The notes under the pieces are model-generated. The model was not told the origin of the DNA. It ran no database searches and saw nothing but the letters and a program-made list of their open reading frames with translations. 64,000 nt of DNA from Mycocentrospora acerina (Eukaryota; Ascomycota; Dothideomycetes; Pleosporales): assembly GCA_022701365.1 (NCBI GenBank), contig JAKUHH010000389.1:620001-684000 (forward strand), read 5' to 3'. How positions within the stretch are numbered: the first letter of the stretch is position 1; each line of letters starts with the position of its first letter. The position numbers and the translations under genes are program-made. This document shows, one piece after another, positions 21,779-32,904 of the stretch.

Positions 21779-24350
21779 AACTATCATAATAGAAGAGGCT
21801 CACCAATTGTGGTTGTATAGAGCGAGGTGGATAATACGTAGCATGCATTACATGGCATAGAGAACACGCTTAGACGAAAAGAAATAGATTAGAATAAAAA
21901 GAGCCAAACGAACATGAATAATTCTGCTAATTTGCCACAACAGTCCGTTGACATAATGGTAACTTAAATTTTCCATTGAATCGTGCGAAGAGTTTGGAAA
22001 AAAGAGAAAATGTTCTATTTCCGTTTTGGTTATTGTTATCCAGTATGTTATACTTCAAGTTTAGTTTGGGATGGTGAGACGGACGGATTCAATATGTAAT
22101 AACCGTTCTAGACTCGAGTCTCCAGCGTAGACGTTTGGATATGGAGGTGCATTAATATCATACTTACTGCTAATACAAACAAGGGAAGTTCCAAGGCCAC
22201 TATACGTAATGCTCAATTTTCTGCCACGTATTCATACATTTGAGAAGGATCTGCTTATCTGGATATGATATTAGTGTGCACCACTGCTCTATTGTAAGTC
22301 CAGCTTCTACGAAATAAATAAGTTAAACGGAAAAGACGCCAGCAGGCCAGACTTTGCAGAGGACGTATTTGAAATTTTAATAGGTGGCCTTGCATTGATA
22401 TTTTAAAACACGGTGGTATATAGAGAATCTGATGATCTGGAGTGTTAATCATTAAGGCTACTGCACCGGTTGCAGGAAAAATCAAACTGCATGCGCACTC
22501 ATAATGCTAGCATCTCAGAGGTCGAAATGGATAAAGCGGCTCAGATGGGGCACGCTAAGAGAAAGACTGTGGCATATCTGTACAATCCTACCATTACGGA
22601 TTGCGCTGGTTGTAATAGGCTGATATCGCATTCGGTGGTGGCTTTACCTCACGCGTAAGACAGACCTAGAAGGAACAATAAGTATGACCATGTCAATAGC
22701 CGCGAAAGCTATGCTGCCTATATCTTTTTAGGAATACGTCTGGCATCCTCTGAAGTCAGCCACAATATTGATCCATGTTATGATGAACTAGGCAGAAAGT
22801 AAAAGATTGCAAAGCTTGATGAGCGGTGTAGGTGTCGACGGCTTTTTATAGACATGAAACTCTTCTCGGCTACAAAGAAATACATTGCTACTAAGTACTC
22901 GGTTCTCCACGTGGTGCTGAATGTTCGGCCCAACCAAATATTTTGCCGACTACGATACAATCGCCGTTATGAGCTTCTGAAGTTTGGGGATAGCAATTCT
23001 TATCGAAGATTTTCGCGTCTCCAGCAAAATATAGATGTAATATATTTATGAGATAGAGTAGTACATCTCATTCGTATTGCCACGGACTAGTTCTTTCGGC
23101 AACTGTTGGCTTGAATGATTACTGAAGTCCCGAACGAATTTCGCATGAAAAGTTGAGACATTCACTCTGATCTTGCCGAGGGTGAACTCGGTGCTCGGAA
23201 ACAGCAAACACATGATCAGTTTCTCGTCAATGATTTGATGTGCTCGATGCGCAGAGCGTATCAATTTGAAATGGAGAAATTCCTCGGTATTACCTACTCG
23301 CTTCGACAGCAGAGAATTAGTAGTATACTAAACCATGCAATATTACAGGGAAGGAATCCTGAAGAGTACATGGTACGACTGTAGTGTCAAAAAAAAGACC
23401 ACACAAAGAACGGTGGCACAAGTGCGAGCGTGCTTTTAAACGGAGACTAATGTCGGTTCCCCACTCTCCTCCCGTCCGTGTCCGTGCCGCCCGTCAAAAC
23501 AGCCATTTGACGCGACACCACTGCATTGCGGGCGGGGTGTACACAGTCTCATCGAGTGACCTCTTCTCGAATACCTACCTACCTACGCAAGGCTGGGCAT
23601 CATGCACAGATACATCGCGTATCTTGAAACTGAAACTTGAAACATACTACTCCATAGTCATCGCACAAAGTAGATTGATGCCAAGTCACCTATCCAATAT
23701 ATGATAGGAGAGGGAGGGCTTAAAAATCTCCGTAGATCGGCAAACAACTTGTTGTCGGGAATATGCCTCCGGGTAGGGCTCTGCACCTATCAATGCAGGT
23801 ATTCGGAATGTCGGGCAGTTTTTCTTCCCAACTCAGAACCCTGGATTGCTTGCCTGTCCGATCTGCATGCTTATTTTGCAAAGGAAAGCCGAGACTCGCG
23901 GCATTAGATACTCCATGAAGCAAGCACTCGCGCGTGGAAACCCCGTGAGAGAACTGGGGTTAGTTGATCAGAGTCAATGTAAAGAGACGCTTTCCAGCCC
24001 GCTCGAAAATGCAAGGACTTGGATTCCTGACTCGATATTTTGCGGAGATACAGCTACACCTAGTAGTATCTAGAATACTAACTGGGAAAAGGCCCCCACA
24101 TTCGAATCTAATCCCTACAGCAAAGAAATTAGCAACAGGCGACCAGCTGTCAGACGAAGCAAGGTATATGAAGGGCTCTTGTTACCTTTCTGAAAACGTA
24201 CAGCGCCATTGGTTTTCTCGTCTCACTTTACGTCTCGTCTCTGACGTCTTGCACAATCGCAGGAGCTTTTCCAATAGCTTCGTTCTATGGTGATTGAACC
24301 CATCATTCCTTTGATCAATCCGCTACGCTTCTAACGGGCCAAATCCAAAA
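21779..24350. other. Long gene-free AT-rich interval
   Basis: 2572 bp with no coding frame I can support on either strand. The open frames are all below about 110 codons, overlap each other in several frames and show no recognisable motif. I saw no long terminal repeats, inverted ends or transposase-like protein. The last few hundred bases must contain the tyrosinase promoter. Confidence 0.6.
21893..21898 (+). terminator. Likely polyadenylation signal of the HAD phosphatase gene
   Basis: AATAAA lies 114 bp after the stop codon in an A-rich context. Confidence 0.4.
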
Positions 24351-25702
24351 ATGCGTACTTCTGCGCTTTTGACCGCGGGCTGGCTTGTCGCTGTAAAAGC
24401 CAGTGCTATTCCAGCAACAGAAGAGGCTTCTACTCTCGTCTCCTTTGACAAGAGCCAAAACATCTCTGCTGGGGGGAATATTCTCCAGACTGATGTGTAT
24501 GCGGGTATTGCTGGTGTCAATCAGCAGACATACCAGGCTACCAAACAACCTTCGCAATGGAAGAAGTGCAATCCGAAGAATATCGTTGTGAGACGGGAAT
24601 GGTACGTCATTAATCTTTTGCATTTGCTTCGGAGTCAACTAACGACAGTAGGTCGACATTCTCAAAATCGGAAAAGAAGCACTACATTGCCTCCATCCAA
24701 TGTCTCTCAAAGTTGCCCCCAAAGACGCCAAAGGAGGTTTGTCCAGGTTGTAGGAACCGCTACGATGACTTCGTCACCACCCACATCCAACAAACATTCA
24801 CAGTACGTAACAAGACTCGACAAACGCACATGCTTGGCTAACTCAATAAGATCCACAGTACAGGCAACTTTCTACCGTGGCATCGCTGGTTCATGTATGC
24901 CTACGAACAGACTCTTCGCGACGAGTGTGGATACAAGGGCCAGCACCCCTACTACAACTGGCCGAAATGGTCTGATGACCCGATGAAGTCGCCCCTTCTC
25001 GATGGCTCCGATACCTCCATCAGTGGTAACGGTGTCTTGGGATGTACCAATCAAACTTCATATGGCATTCCCAGCAACCTCTCTCCTCTGATTGATATCC
25101 CCAAAGGTGCAGGAGGGGGCTGCGTCACCTCTGGACCACTCAAGGACTGGCCTGTCAACATCGGTCCAGGATCCTCGGGGCTGACTTGCGTACCTGCAAA
25201 CCCCATATCCAACGCCTCCAGTCCCCTCAACGGCCTTGGCTACAACCCCCGCTGCCTGGTACGAGACATCTCGGCCTGGACCTCCAGTCAGTGGAACAAC
25301 GACGAGCAAGTCACAAACCTCCTCAAAAGCGCAGACATGAAGACCTTCTGGTACGACATGCAAGGCGGCGAAGATTTGTTTGCGAACAACTTCATGGGCG
25401 TTCATACTGCTGGCCACTTCACTATTGGCGGCGACCCCGGGACCGACTTCCTGGCCTCTCCCGGTGACCCTTGGTTCTACTTCCACCACGGGCAGATTGA
25501 CAGAGTTTGGTGGATATGGCAAAACCTGAAGCCGGCGGAGCGAACAAGGGCAATTTACGGTACTATTGGGTTCGGAGACCCTACGGCACCGGCGACAAAG
25601 CTCAACGACACGATGACGCTGGGCTATGCGTTTCCGGGGAGTATTACGATTGGAGAGACGATGAGTACCATGGGTGGACCGTTCTGCTACACATATGTCT
25701 GA
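24351..25702 (+). CDS. Secreted tyrosinase / catechol oxidase family enzyme
   Basis: Three exons, 24351-24601, 24652-24802 and 24851-25702, with introns of 50 and 48 bp, give 417 residues. The N-terminus is a secretion signal (about residues 1-19, ending KASA). The type-3 copper site is complete: CuA histidines His128 (TTHIQ), His136 (TIHSTG) and His145 (LPWHRWF), and CuB histidines His319 and His323 (GVHTAGHF) with His346/347 (FYFHHGQIDRVWW). Choosing the acceptor at 24850 is what brings His136 in; the nearer CACAG acceptor breaks the frame. There is no long C-terminal cap domain, so this is the short extracellular type. It should oxidise phenols to quinones outside the cell, as in melanin-like pigments or phenol detoxification. 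It sits alone after a 2.6 kb empty stretch. Confidence 0.93.
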
Positions 25703-26355
25703 GCGGTGGTTCGTGGAGCTGTAAATAGATGGTTATTCATATGCAAGTTTTGGTGAATCTAGTCTCGTGATGGAACGCCAGATCTTTTGATAGTGAACGT
25801 GTTTGCATACAACCAGACCGCCTTCCAAGACTGGACCAACCAATGCCACAGACGACTCGACGTGACCCCGGAGGACAACCCCGCCGCAGCCCTACAACAG
25901 AGCCAGACATCTAGGCGATGAACTGCAGCAAGTCATGCGCCGATTGGCGAGAGCCCGCATGAAGATTCAGTCACGTTACCTCTGTACCCCATCGTCCCCT
26001 GCCGCTGCACTGCCAACGCATCACCGCTCCAGAAAAGGAAGAAACGAAGGTCCAATCCGTTCGGCCACGCCATGGAGAGAAGCAGCGGCGGCTCCTCGAT
26101 CGGCGCCCCTCTTCTCCTCGTCCCTTGAATTTCTGGCGAGGATTTGCTACCCCGCCAAAAAGCATCTCCGAGTGTGTCTTTCTGGCCGATAATTTCATAT
26201 TGCCAGCCCCTGAATAACAAACCTGGCGCGGCTTGTTAGTCTGCCTACCCAACTACCTCCCTGCCTGCTTTTCCGGCCTGCCTCCCTACAACAAACCACC
26301 ACGGCCACTGTCGCGACGTTGCAGCAAACACTGCATCACAAGTACACCCACCACG
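25703..26355. other. Intergenic region with an orphan coding-like stretch
   Basis: Between the tyrosinase stop and the NECAP start. The plus-strand frame 25763-25921 is open for 52 codons and reads like protein (VFAYNQTAFQDWTNQC, then RRLDVTPEDNPAAAL) but has no ATG, no partner exon and no family I recognise. The stretch nearer 26355 is C-rich leader of NECAP. Confidence 0.45.
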
Positions 26356-27174
26356 ATGAACATCGATCCCCTAACCGGGCGTCCGCTGCCCTCGACTGCA
26401 ATCCAGCGCATCCTGCACCTCGCGCCCAAAGTCCACATCTACCAGATCCCCCCCGCCACCACCACAAAAGGCTACGCAGCCGCCTCGTGGACCGCGAACC
26501 CCGCCTCCCAAATCTTCACCGCGCGCCTCCGCGTAGTGGAAACCAGCATCCCGTCGCCGACCTCTCCAGATGACGAACACGTAACTACGACGCTACTGCT
26601 CGAGGACCCCAAAACTGGCGACCTCTTCGCCGCAGCGCCCTACACCAGCGAGCGCATCGTCGAGCAAGCGCTGGACAGCAGCCGCTTCTTTGCCATCACG
26701 GTCGTGGGCGAGGGGCGCAAGGCTGTGCTGGGCATGGGCTTCGAGGAGCGCAGCGACGCGTTTGATTTTAGCATCGCGCTGCAGGATGCGAGGCGGGTGT
26801 TGGGCTTTGAGCCCAAGACGGCGCAGGGGGGCCAGCCACGGCAGGTTGTCGAGGAGCCGAAGCGCGACTTTAGTCTCAAGGAGGGGGAGACGATATCGAT
26901 AAATCTGGGGGGGTTGAAGGGGCGGAGGGCGAGGGCCGAGGGCACGGCTAGCCCGGAGGCGCAGAAGAGTGAGCAGGATGCCCTGTTTAGTATTAAGCCG
27001 CCGCCGGGGAGTGCGGGAGGAGGCGTAGGGTTCTTGCCGCCGCCGCCGAGTGCGAAGAGCGTCAAGGATGAGAGGAGGAGGAGCAGGCAGAGCTTTGAGC
27101 CTACGAGTGTGAACTTGAACCCTACGCCCGAGGACTTGGGGTTCGATGATGGGGAGTTTGGCGAGTTTCAATAG
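26356..27174 (+). CDS. NECAP-family clathrin coat-associated protein (DUF1681)
   Basis: An intronless 272-residue protein. I start it at the ATG at 26356 (MNIDPLTGRPLP); the open frame continues upstream but that part is low-complexity leader. Residues about 15-165 form the PH-like NECAP domain: VHIYQIPP, GYAAASW, FTARLRVVE, DLFAAAPY, SSRFFAITV and the signature GMGFEERSDAFDFSIALQD. The rest is Gly/Pro-rich with PPPP stretches and an acidic Phe end (DDGEFGEF). The C-terminal WXXF-type adaptin-ear motif of animals is not obvious; the FGEF end may replace it. NECAP proteins bind AP-2 and act in clathrin-mediated endocytosis at the plasma membrane. Codon use is GC-rich. Confidence 0.92.
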   Translation: MNIDPLTGRPLPSTAIQRILHLAPKVHIYQIPPATTTKGYAAASWTANPASQIFTARLRVVETSIPSPTSPDDEHVTTTLLLEDPKTGDLFAAAPYTSERIVEQALDSSRFFAITVVGEGRKAVLGMGFEERSDAFDFSIALQDARRVLGFEPKTAQGGQPRQVVEEPKRDFSLKEGETISINLGGLKGRRARAEGTASPEAQKSEQDALFSIKPPPGSAGGGVGFLPPPPSAKSVKDERRRSRQSFEPTSVNLNPTPEDLGFDDGEFGEFQ

Positions 27175-27523
27175 ACTGGGTTTGGGTGGCGTATTTGCAT
27201 GGATTGGATATTTGCATAGCGGGCGTTTGGGTAAGACGGTGGACTGGGTATATTGCATTCAATGTTGGATGCTGTTAGGCGCCTGGAGTGCCGGGTATCA
27301 TGTTCTTGATAGCTAAGAATCCCATCCAACAGCACACCATGGTACCTGGTTGAGGGCCTGGCCATGTGTGACCTATTGCCGTTATTAAATCTGCTCTGGA
27401 CTGGTCAATCGCACATTAACACACAAGAGCATTGGTGCATATTTTGTGACGATCAGAGTTTAACTTGTTTGGAGTGAACGGTGTCGTTTGCTTCAAAGGA
27501 AACAGCAGTACGCGAGCAGTGAC
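27175..27523. other. Convergent 3' region of NECAP and GILT-like genes
   Basis: 349 bp between two gene ends. No gene or repeat seen. Confidence 0.55.
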
Positions 27524-28653
27524 TTAGTATGTCCATCCCTGCGCCTCGTCGTAAAGCCGTCCAATATCCCTGACCAGATCCTCAGGTCTCGATCCATCGT
27601 CACAGTCTTGCCACTCCCCACCGTCGTACACACAACGAACTTTGTCATTCAGCCTGATTGTACAGGCTGTCTGCACACCGACATCTGCGCTGTGCTGTAC
27701 GCTATCCCTCAATAAGTGCATACCATAAGCGCCCGTGTCTTTGCTCTACATTGCCATTAGCATTATCCGTTTTCGACGGGTCTTCAGACTTACCATGCAT
27801 TCGTTGAGCGTGTCGAAGTCAAGCCCGTGTTCCAGTGCGCAGTCTTGAACAAGTTCTTTGCGGGGTATCTCCTCGTAGTCGCTGATCAAACAATTGGAGA
27901 ACCCTAGATATAATTTTGGGTCTGGATAGGAGGCGGCGGCGCAGAGCATGAGGATGTTGCCGAGGCATTCGGTTTGGCCGTGCTTGCATTGCACGCCGTC
28001 ATCTTCGTTTGTTACCCTGTGGCAGCGTGTAAGTGTATTGTAGCCCCAAGTGTGATTTGCCGACGCTGTCCAATTCGTTTCTGCACAATCAGATGCGCCT
28101 TAAAAAAGGCTTTGGCAAACATGGACAGGGGACTGATTCGGACCGTCTGGTGTAATTCATGGTCTTTACCACAACGGGGACCACAGCAAGATAGGACAGG
28201 GAAGTGTGGGGAACGTGTGTATGCAGGGAAGCCCAGGCAGGCTGGGGTTGATCGCGGGAGCGGGGGATGCACGTACTGGCCGATAAAAGACAGTCTGAAG
28301 TCGACCTTGTCAGATACGTCGGACATGGCCGGGACGACGAGCTTGTTGAGACAGTATCGCGAGTCGGGGCATTTCGACCTGTTTGTTGTCGTCAGATTCC
28401 ACGCGCCTTCGTCCCAAGTCCATCCCCAGACTTACATTATGTGCACGTCTAGCGGGACTTTGGTGTGCTCTTCTAGATGCTGATGCTCGCAGTTCCACGT
28501 CCGCGCCAGCCAAAACAAGCTGGCGAGGAGCATGAAGGCTGCAACGTGAAATCTCGAGGTGCGCTTGGGGCTCGGTCGGAGAGCCATGTTTGGATCCGCT
28601 TTCACATTTTCCTGCGACTTGGTCTGGGGGAGGAGAGGCTCCTTTTTGTCCAT
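27524..28653 (-). CDS. GILT-family (gamma-interferon-inducible thiol reductase-like) protein
   Basis: Four exons on the minus strand, 28653-28436, 28378-28277, 28016-27794 and 27745-27524, give 254 residues. The intron 28276-28017 uses a GTACGT donor and is the only join that links both halves in frame. A hydrophobic helix (about residues 37-50) acts as signal anchor. VPLDVHIMSKCPDSRYC holds the redox region: Cys76 is followed by Pro-Asp-Ser rather than X-X-Cys, with the next Cys at 82. The GILT signature C-X2-HG-X2-EC-X-GN is intact at 117-127 (CKHGQTECLGN). Cysteines in the C-terminal half match the usual disulfides. Mammalian GILT reduces disulfides in lysosomes; the fungal role is unknown, and the altered CXXC argues against assuming reductase activity. 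Confidence 0.85.
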
Positions 28654-29294
28654 CGCGAAGGCTGGGGCTGACAGCTTATTTAATTGCAGACGAGGCGTCA
28701 GATAAGGTGTTTGTACTGGCGAGGAAGAGGCAAGAGCTATCTCAATCGGTGTAAGACGGCTGATAGCGCGTCAACAAGTCAAATCGTACGACAAAGTGCA
28801 CATGAACGCGAGCAAAGGGAAATTTGGTGGACGACGAGGTTAGTATTACGGGCGTCGGGGACCTTTGCAGTTGGCAAAAAGCAGTTTCTTTGTCAGCCTT
28901 GCGTTTACGCGGCTGTCGCGGGTGTGTCACGGGTGGTGGTGCCATTTCGCGTTCTTAGGTTGGAGGGGCTTGGTTGTACACAATAAGCATCTCCCAGCGA
29001 CCAGGTACCACGGCATATCATTTTCCCGCAGAAGCCTACATTTCCTCTGATGTAACCCCAATTGACTACGGACGGCTACACGAATCCTACCCTGTCGCCA
29101 ACAGCAAATACCTCGCTCGCGCGCCGCTGCAGAGTTCATTCCTTCCTTTGTTTTGATTTCCTGTGCATTACTTTACACTCCTGTTCGCTTCACAGCGACT
29201 TCAAAAGCGTACTCGTTCTCTACGATCAAGCCTTGCACACATACATGCATCATCTTCGCTCGGCTTCTTTCTGTAGTTCCCAATCAAGACCGAC
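28654..29294. promoter_or_regulatory. Divergent intergenic region, GILT-like / hexokinase-like
   Basis: 641 bp between two divergent starts. The half near 29150-29290 is pyrimidine-rich, as in a fungal leader. Overlapping short frames on both strands show no family likeness. Confidence 0.5.
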
Positions 29295-30976
29295 ATGGCT
29301 GGACCGACGTCAACCGAGCAGCGCGGTGTCACCAAAAACGCTCTCAAAGCATTGACTGGTTTCATCAATACGAGCTTGTTGCTCGACTTGGCAAACCGAT
29401 TTGCGGAGACTTATACCGAATTAGCAAAGACATCTACTGAACATTTTCTGGTTACCCCAGTGACTGCACTACCAACCGGAAAGGAGAAGGGCAAGTTTCT
29501 CAGCATCGACGTTGGCGGCACGAATCTACGAGTGGGGTTTGTTGAGCTTGTAGGAGACTTGGATGAGCCCTTGAATGGGGAACATGAGAATGACCAAAGC
29601 GAAGGACAGGCGTTGGCTAAGATCAAAAGAAGTCATGATCGGGATTGGCCGATCGGAGATCACTTGAAGATGGATCAGGCAGAGGATTTGTTTGCATGGA
29701 TAGCAGACTGCATTGCTGAAGTAGTTAAAGAGGCACTGGAAGATGCATCGATTACTGAGGGCATTGAATTTCCACTTGGCGAAGAGTTGCTGCTGGGCAT
29801 CACATTCAGCTTCCCCATGGCGTGAGTATCTTACAAGAATCGGTTGTCTGTTGCTTTGCTAATGTGAGTTGTAGGCAGACCAAACTTTCAGAGGCGACTC
29901 TCCTGCCAATGGGCAAAGGCTTCGCAATCACTTCAGATCTTAACTTGGGGAAGATGCTCCTTGCTGCATATGCGCGGCATTGCATGGAGCCATCAACAAA
30001 CGGGGGTTCGGTAAACAACCAACCAAGGAAAAGGAGGAAGCGTTCCCGGCTCCCACGGATACGGGTCGCAGCAATCACCAACGACACGGTAGCGACGTTC
30101 GCATCCTTGGCATATGCAGTGAAAGCTGCACCCAATAGTCGGGTTGCGATGGGTCTCATAGTGGGCACTGGTACAAATGCGACTGTTCCAATGAAGCTGG
30201 ATGACCTGCACTCTGCCAAGAGGAATGAACTCTCAGATTTGAATGGAGTCGAGACAGTTGTCATCAACACGGAGTGGACGATCCGCGGTACAGATAAACC
30301 TTTGATTGACTTGGACATCAAAACTTCGTGGGACTTGACACTTGATGCAAATAGTGAGGCTCCTGGATTTCAACCATTCGAGTATATGACTGCTGGACGT
30401 TATCTGGGTGAAATTGTGCGACTGGTCTTTGTAGACCATATTTCTCAGCAACCGGGTGTGGAGCTTCCGCCATCTCTTCAGATCAAGAACGCAATATTGA
30501 CCAGGTTCTTGTCAGAAGTTGTGGCGCGAGCCGATGATCCCACTTTGACAAAAGAACTAGAAAAGAGATATCCAGTGAGAGGCTCCCCGACGCCATTCTG
30601 GACACTAACCAGAGTCAACGCAATCCGCGATATTGCATTTGCAGTCCAACAAAGATCGTCTGCATTGATAGCAGCCGCCTGTGTGGGTCTGCTAAAGTGC
30701 GTGCGAGATATTGAAATCGACGATTCTACGAAACCTGAGGCAGCCAGCAGCAACACACTAGCGGACGGACAACAAGACAGGGAAGAGCTGGTAATTGCAT
30801 ATGCTGGAGGGACAATCTCACAATACCCAAATTGGTTAGAGACGTGCCAAAAGTGGATAGATACACTGGTAAAAGAAGGGTCGAAAGCAAATGCGTCTAA
30901 GAGAGTCATTCTCAAGGAGGCGCTTGATGGAGGCATCATTGGTGCAGGTGTTCTGGCAAGCATGGGGATCAACTGA
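29295..30976 (+). CDS. Atypical hexokinase (HxkC/XprF, HxkD or GlcNAc-kinase-like)
   Basis: Two exons, 29295-29821 and 29875-30976, with a 53 bp intron splitting an Ala codon, give 542 residues. Both hexokinase lobes are present: phosphate-1 loop at 69-80 (LSIDVGGTNLRV), sugar loop TFSFPMAQTKL, catalytic Asp246 in ITNDTVATF, phosphate-2 GLIVGTGTNATV, INTEWTIRG, and the C-terminal adenosine region EALDGGIIGAGVLA. Compared with glucose-phosphorylating hexokinases the sugar loop has Ala where Ser is usual. There is also a basic insert, residues about 223-237 with RKRRKRSR, just before the catalytic Asp, which resembles a nuclear localisation signal. Relatives in Aspergillus include XprF/HxkC, a regulator of extracellular protease production, and GlcNAc kinases. 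Whether this one is catalytic or regulatory is open. Confidence 0.85.
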
Positions 30977-31536
30977 CTCTGGACAATCAATGTCTCACTA
31001 TATTTGCGAACTATTTATCATCAACTACTGGATACTGGGAGGGCTCGTATGTCAAAATACCTTAGAGCATACATTTCGCATGCCTACTGCGCTTTGAGTT
31101 TACATACTTCCATTCACTCTTATTCTGGAGTCTTCGCAGCCAAAAATGATGCTAAAAGAAGTTCTTTAAACTCACTTTTTTTTAATCCTAAATGTCTTAG
31201 TGGCACACTTTTTAAAGCTAATATGGAACAGGACACGTACAAACGTACCAGGCGAGACGACAAACACATCAAGCACGCTAGTTCAGGTTGGAAGACTACG
31301 TACAATACAAGCAAGCAAAGTAAAGCAGTTACACAAACCATTTGACACTCGCCCTGCACGCGTTTGGTTAGGTGCGTTAAAGTCATGAAAGATGGGTTGA
31401 ATCCATAAAATCATTTATTCCTTTGTCAATATCATGATACACAGGTTGAGAAATCACCTATGCTCACTTGCTCTTCATCTTAGAGTATAACCGACACATT
31501 TCTGCACTGTTCACTTAATTCATCACATCTCGCATC
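30977..31536. other. Intergenic region, no gene seen
   Basis: 560 bp between two plus-strand genes; holds the 3' end of the hexokinase-like gene and the promoter of the Cys-rich membrane protein gene. Short frames only. Confidence 0.55.
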
Positions 31537-32904
31537 ATGCTTTTCAAGAAGGGACCACCTCTACTATCTACTACTCTCATACGTGTATCTATTCTATCGT
31601 CCATCGCACTCGCTCGTACTCAACACGCATGCTACTACGGTCCGAACCTACTTGCGTCCGACAGCCTTCTTCCATGCTATTCATCAACCTACTCTAATCA
31701 CTATTCATGTTGTATGGCAGGTGATATTTGCCTTGAGCACAACGCATGTTATAACGCTGGTGCTGGAACTACTTATCAATACGCTTGCACTGATTCCACA
31801 TTTCAAGATGTAAACTGCCCAAAGAAGTGTGGTCTAAGCACTGAGAAAAGCGCTTGGGTTGGTCTCGTTTTCTGCGATGGATCAAACGGTACGCCGAACG
31901 ATACCTGGGTGTGCAAACACCCAGATAATTGTGGAGAGAATGGGGATTGCGCAGAAAGAGTTTGGGGTAAAGAATTAGAGAACAACGGACGCACGAGCTG
32001 TGAAAACTTGAAGTATAGTGGGGAGTATGTGGCGTTCTGTGAGAGTTCGACACTTGGCGATCTTATCGTCTTACCTACATCGTCGAGTGTGCCGAATTGG
32101 TGGAAGCAGCATAAAGATCGGGTCAGGTCAGCAGTGATATCACCTCCTACATTCAATGCAAACATGCCATCCGATGGTATGTTTGGTTCCAAACAACCCG
32201 ACTCTATTATATCTCCATTGTACCTACCAACTTCGACAACAACGATAACCATCACATCAACCCTCTCAATTCGCACTGCCATCCCTGGGCAGCCTCCAAA
32301 TATCTCCCCTGTCCCCACCAGTAGACGCTCAGCACTCTGTGTCAGCCTATCTCTAGGTTTGGGTATTCCTATCATCTGCTTTGTAAGTGCAGGCATCTAC
32401 TTCCGTATGAAGCAAAGACGCAAGGCACGTTGCCCAAGCCGCTCTCTCAATGTCGAAAACTGTGATAGAACGCTAAACTCTAGTCTCTCCAAGTTCATAC
32501 ATGAGCCTACGCACGAGCTCGACGGATCATCGCCAGTGTCGGGAAGGTCTGAGTTGCCAAGCCCCACAGCAATACTCAGGCTACAATGTCCGGAGCCAGT
32601 GTTCAAGCCGTCGTCCTGGGAAAGTGATGGTCAGACGTACTTGGATGCTCAAGACACACAGTCATACATGCAGACTCCACAATCGTGTCAGCAAGTTTAC
32701 TTTTCGGTGCCATATGGACAACCGTATCATGTACCACATTTACAACTCCACTGTGCTCAACATCCTCCACTGCAATCCCCTCTTTTGGATGTGAATCTTG
32801 TGGAGCAAGAGAAGGAGCAGGATACTAGCGGAGAGCAAATCAATGTGTATCTTGAAAATCCGTATGCTCATACTCATACTCATACCCTCGAATCAGGAAT
32901 ATGA
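31537..32904 (+). CDS. Cysteine-rich single-pass membrane protein of unknown function
   Basis: An intronless 455-residue protein. A signal peptide (about 1-27) precedes a Cys-rich ectodomain (about 30-170) with paired cysteines such as CYYGPN, YSCCMAGDICLEHNACY, CPKKCG and CKHPDNCGENGDC. A Ser/Thr-rich stretch (about 225-265) follows, then one transmembrane helix near residues 268-290 (ALCVSLSLGLGIPIICFVSAG) closed by the basic stop-transfer MKQRRKAR. A cytosolic tail of about 165 residues, rich in Ser, Pro, Gln and His, ends with an HTHTHT run. This type-I layout (Cys-rich head, Ser/Thr stalk, one helix, disordered tail) is common in filamentous ascomycetes and recalls wall-stress sensors, but the cysteine pattern is not a clear WSC domain. 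No function is assigned. Confidence 0.8.
   Translation: MLFKKGPPLLSTTLIRVSILSSIALARTQHACYYGPNLLASDSLLPCYSSTYSNHYSCCMAGDICLEHNACYNAGAGTTYQYACTDSTFQDVNCPKKCGLSTEKSAWVGLVFCDGSNGTPNDTWVCKHPDNCGENGDCAERVWGKELENNGRTSCENLKYSGEYVAFCESSTLGDLIVLPTSSSVPNWWKQHKDRVRSAVISPPTFNANMPSDGMFGSKQPDSIISPLYLPTSTTTITITSTLSIRTAIPGQPPNISPVPTSRRSALCVSLSLGLGIPIICFVSAGIYFRMKQRRKARCPSRSLNVENCDRTLNSSLSKFIHEPTHELDGSSPVSGRSELPSPTAILRLQCPEPVFKPSSWESDGQTYLDAQDTQSYMQTPQSCQQVYFSVPYGQPYHVPHLQLHCAQHPPLQSPLLDVNLVEQEKEQDTSGEQINVYLENPYAHTHTHTLESGI

Noticed and set aside
21779..24350. Possible transposon relic in the long empty interval
   Set aside because: I found no terminal repeats, target-site duplication or transposase or reverse-transcriptase motif by eye.
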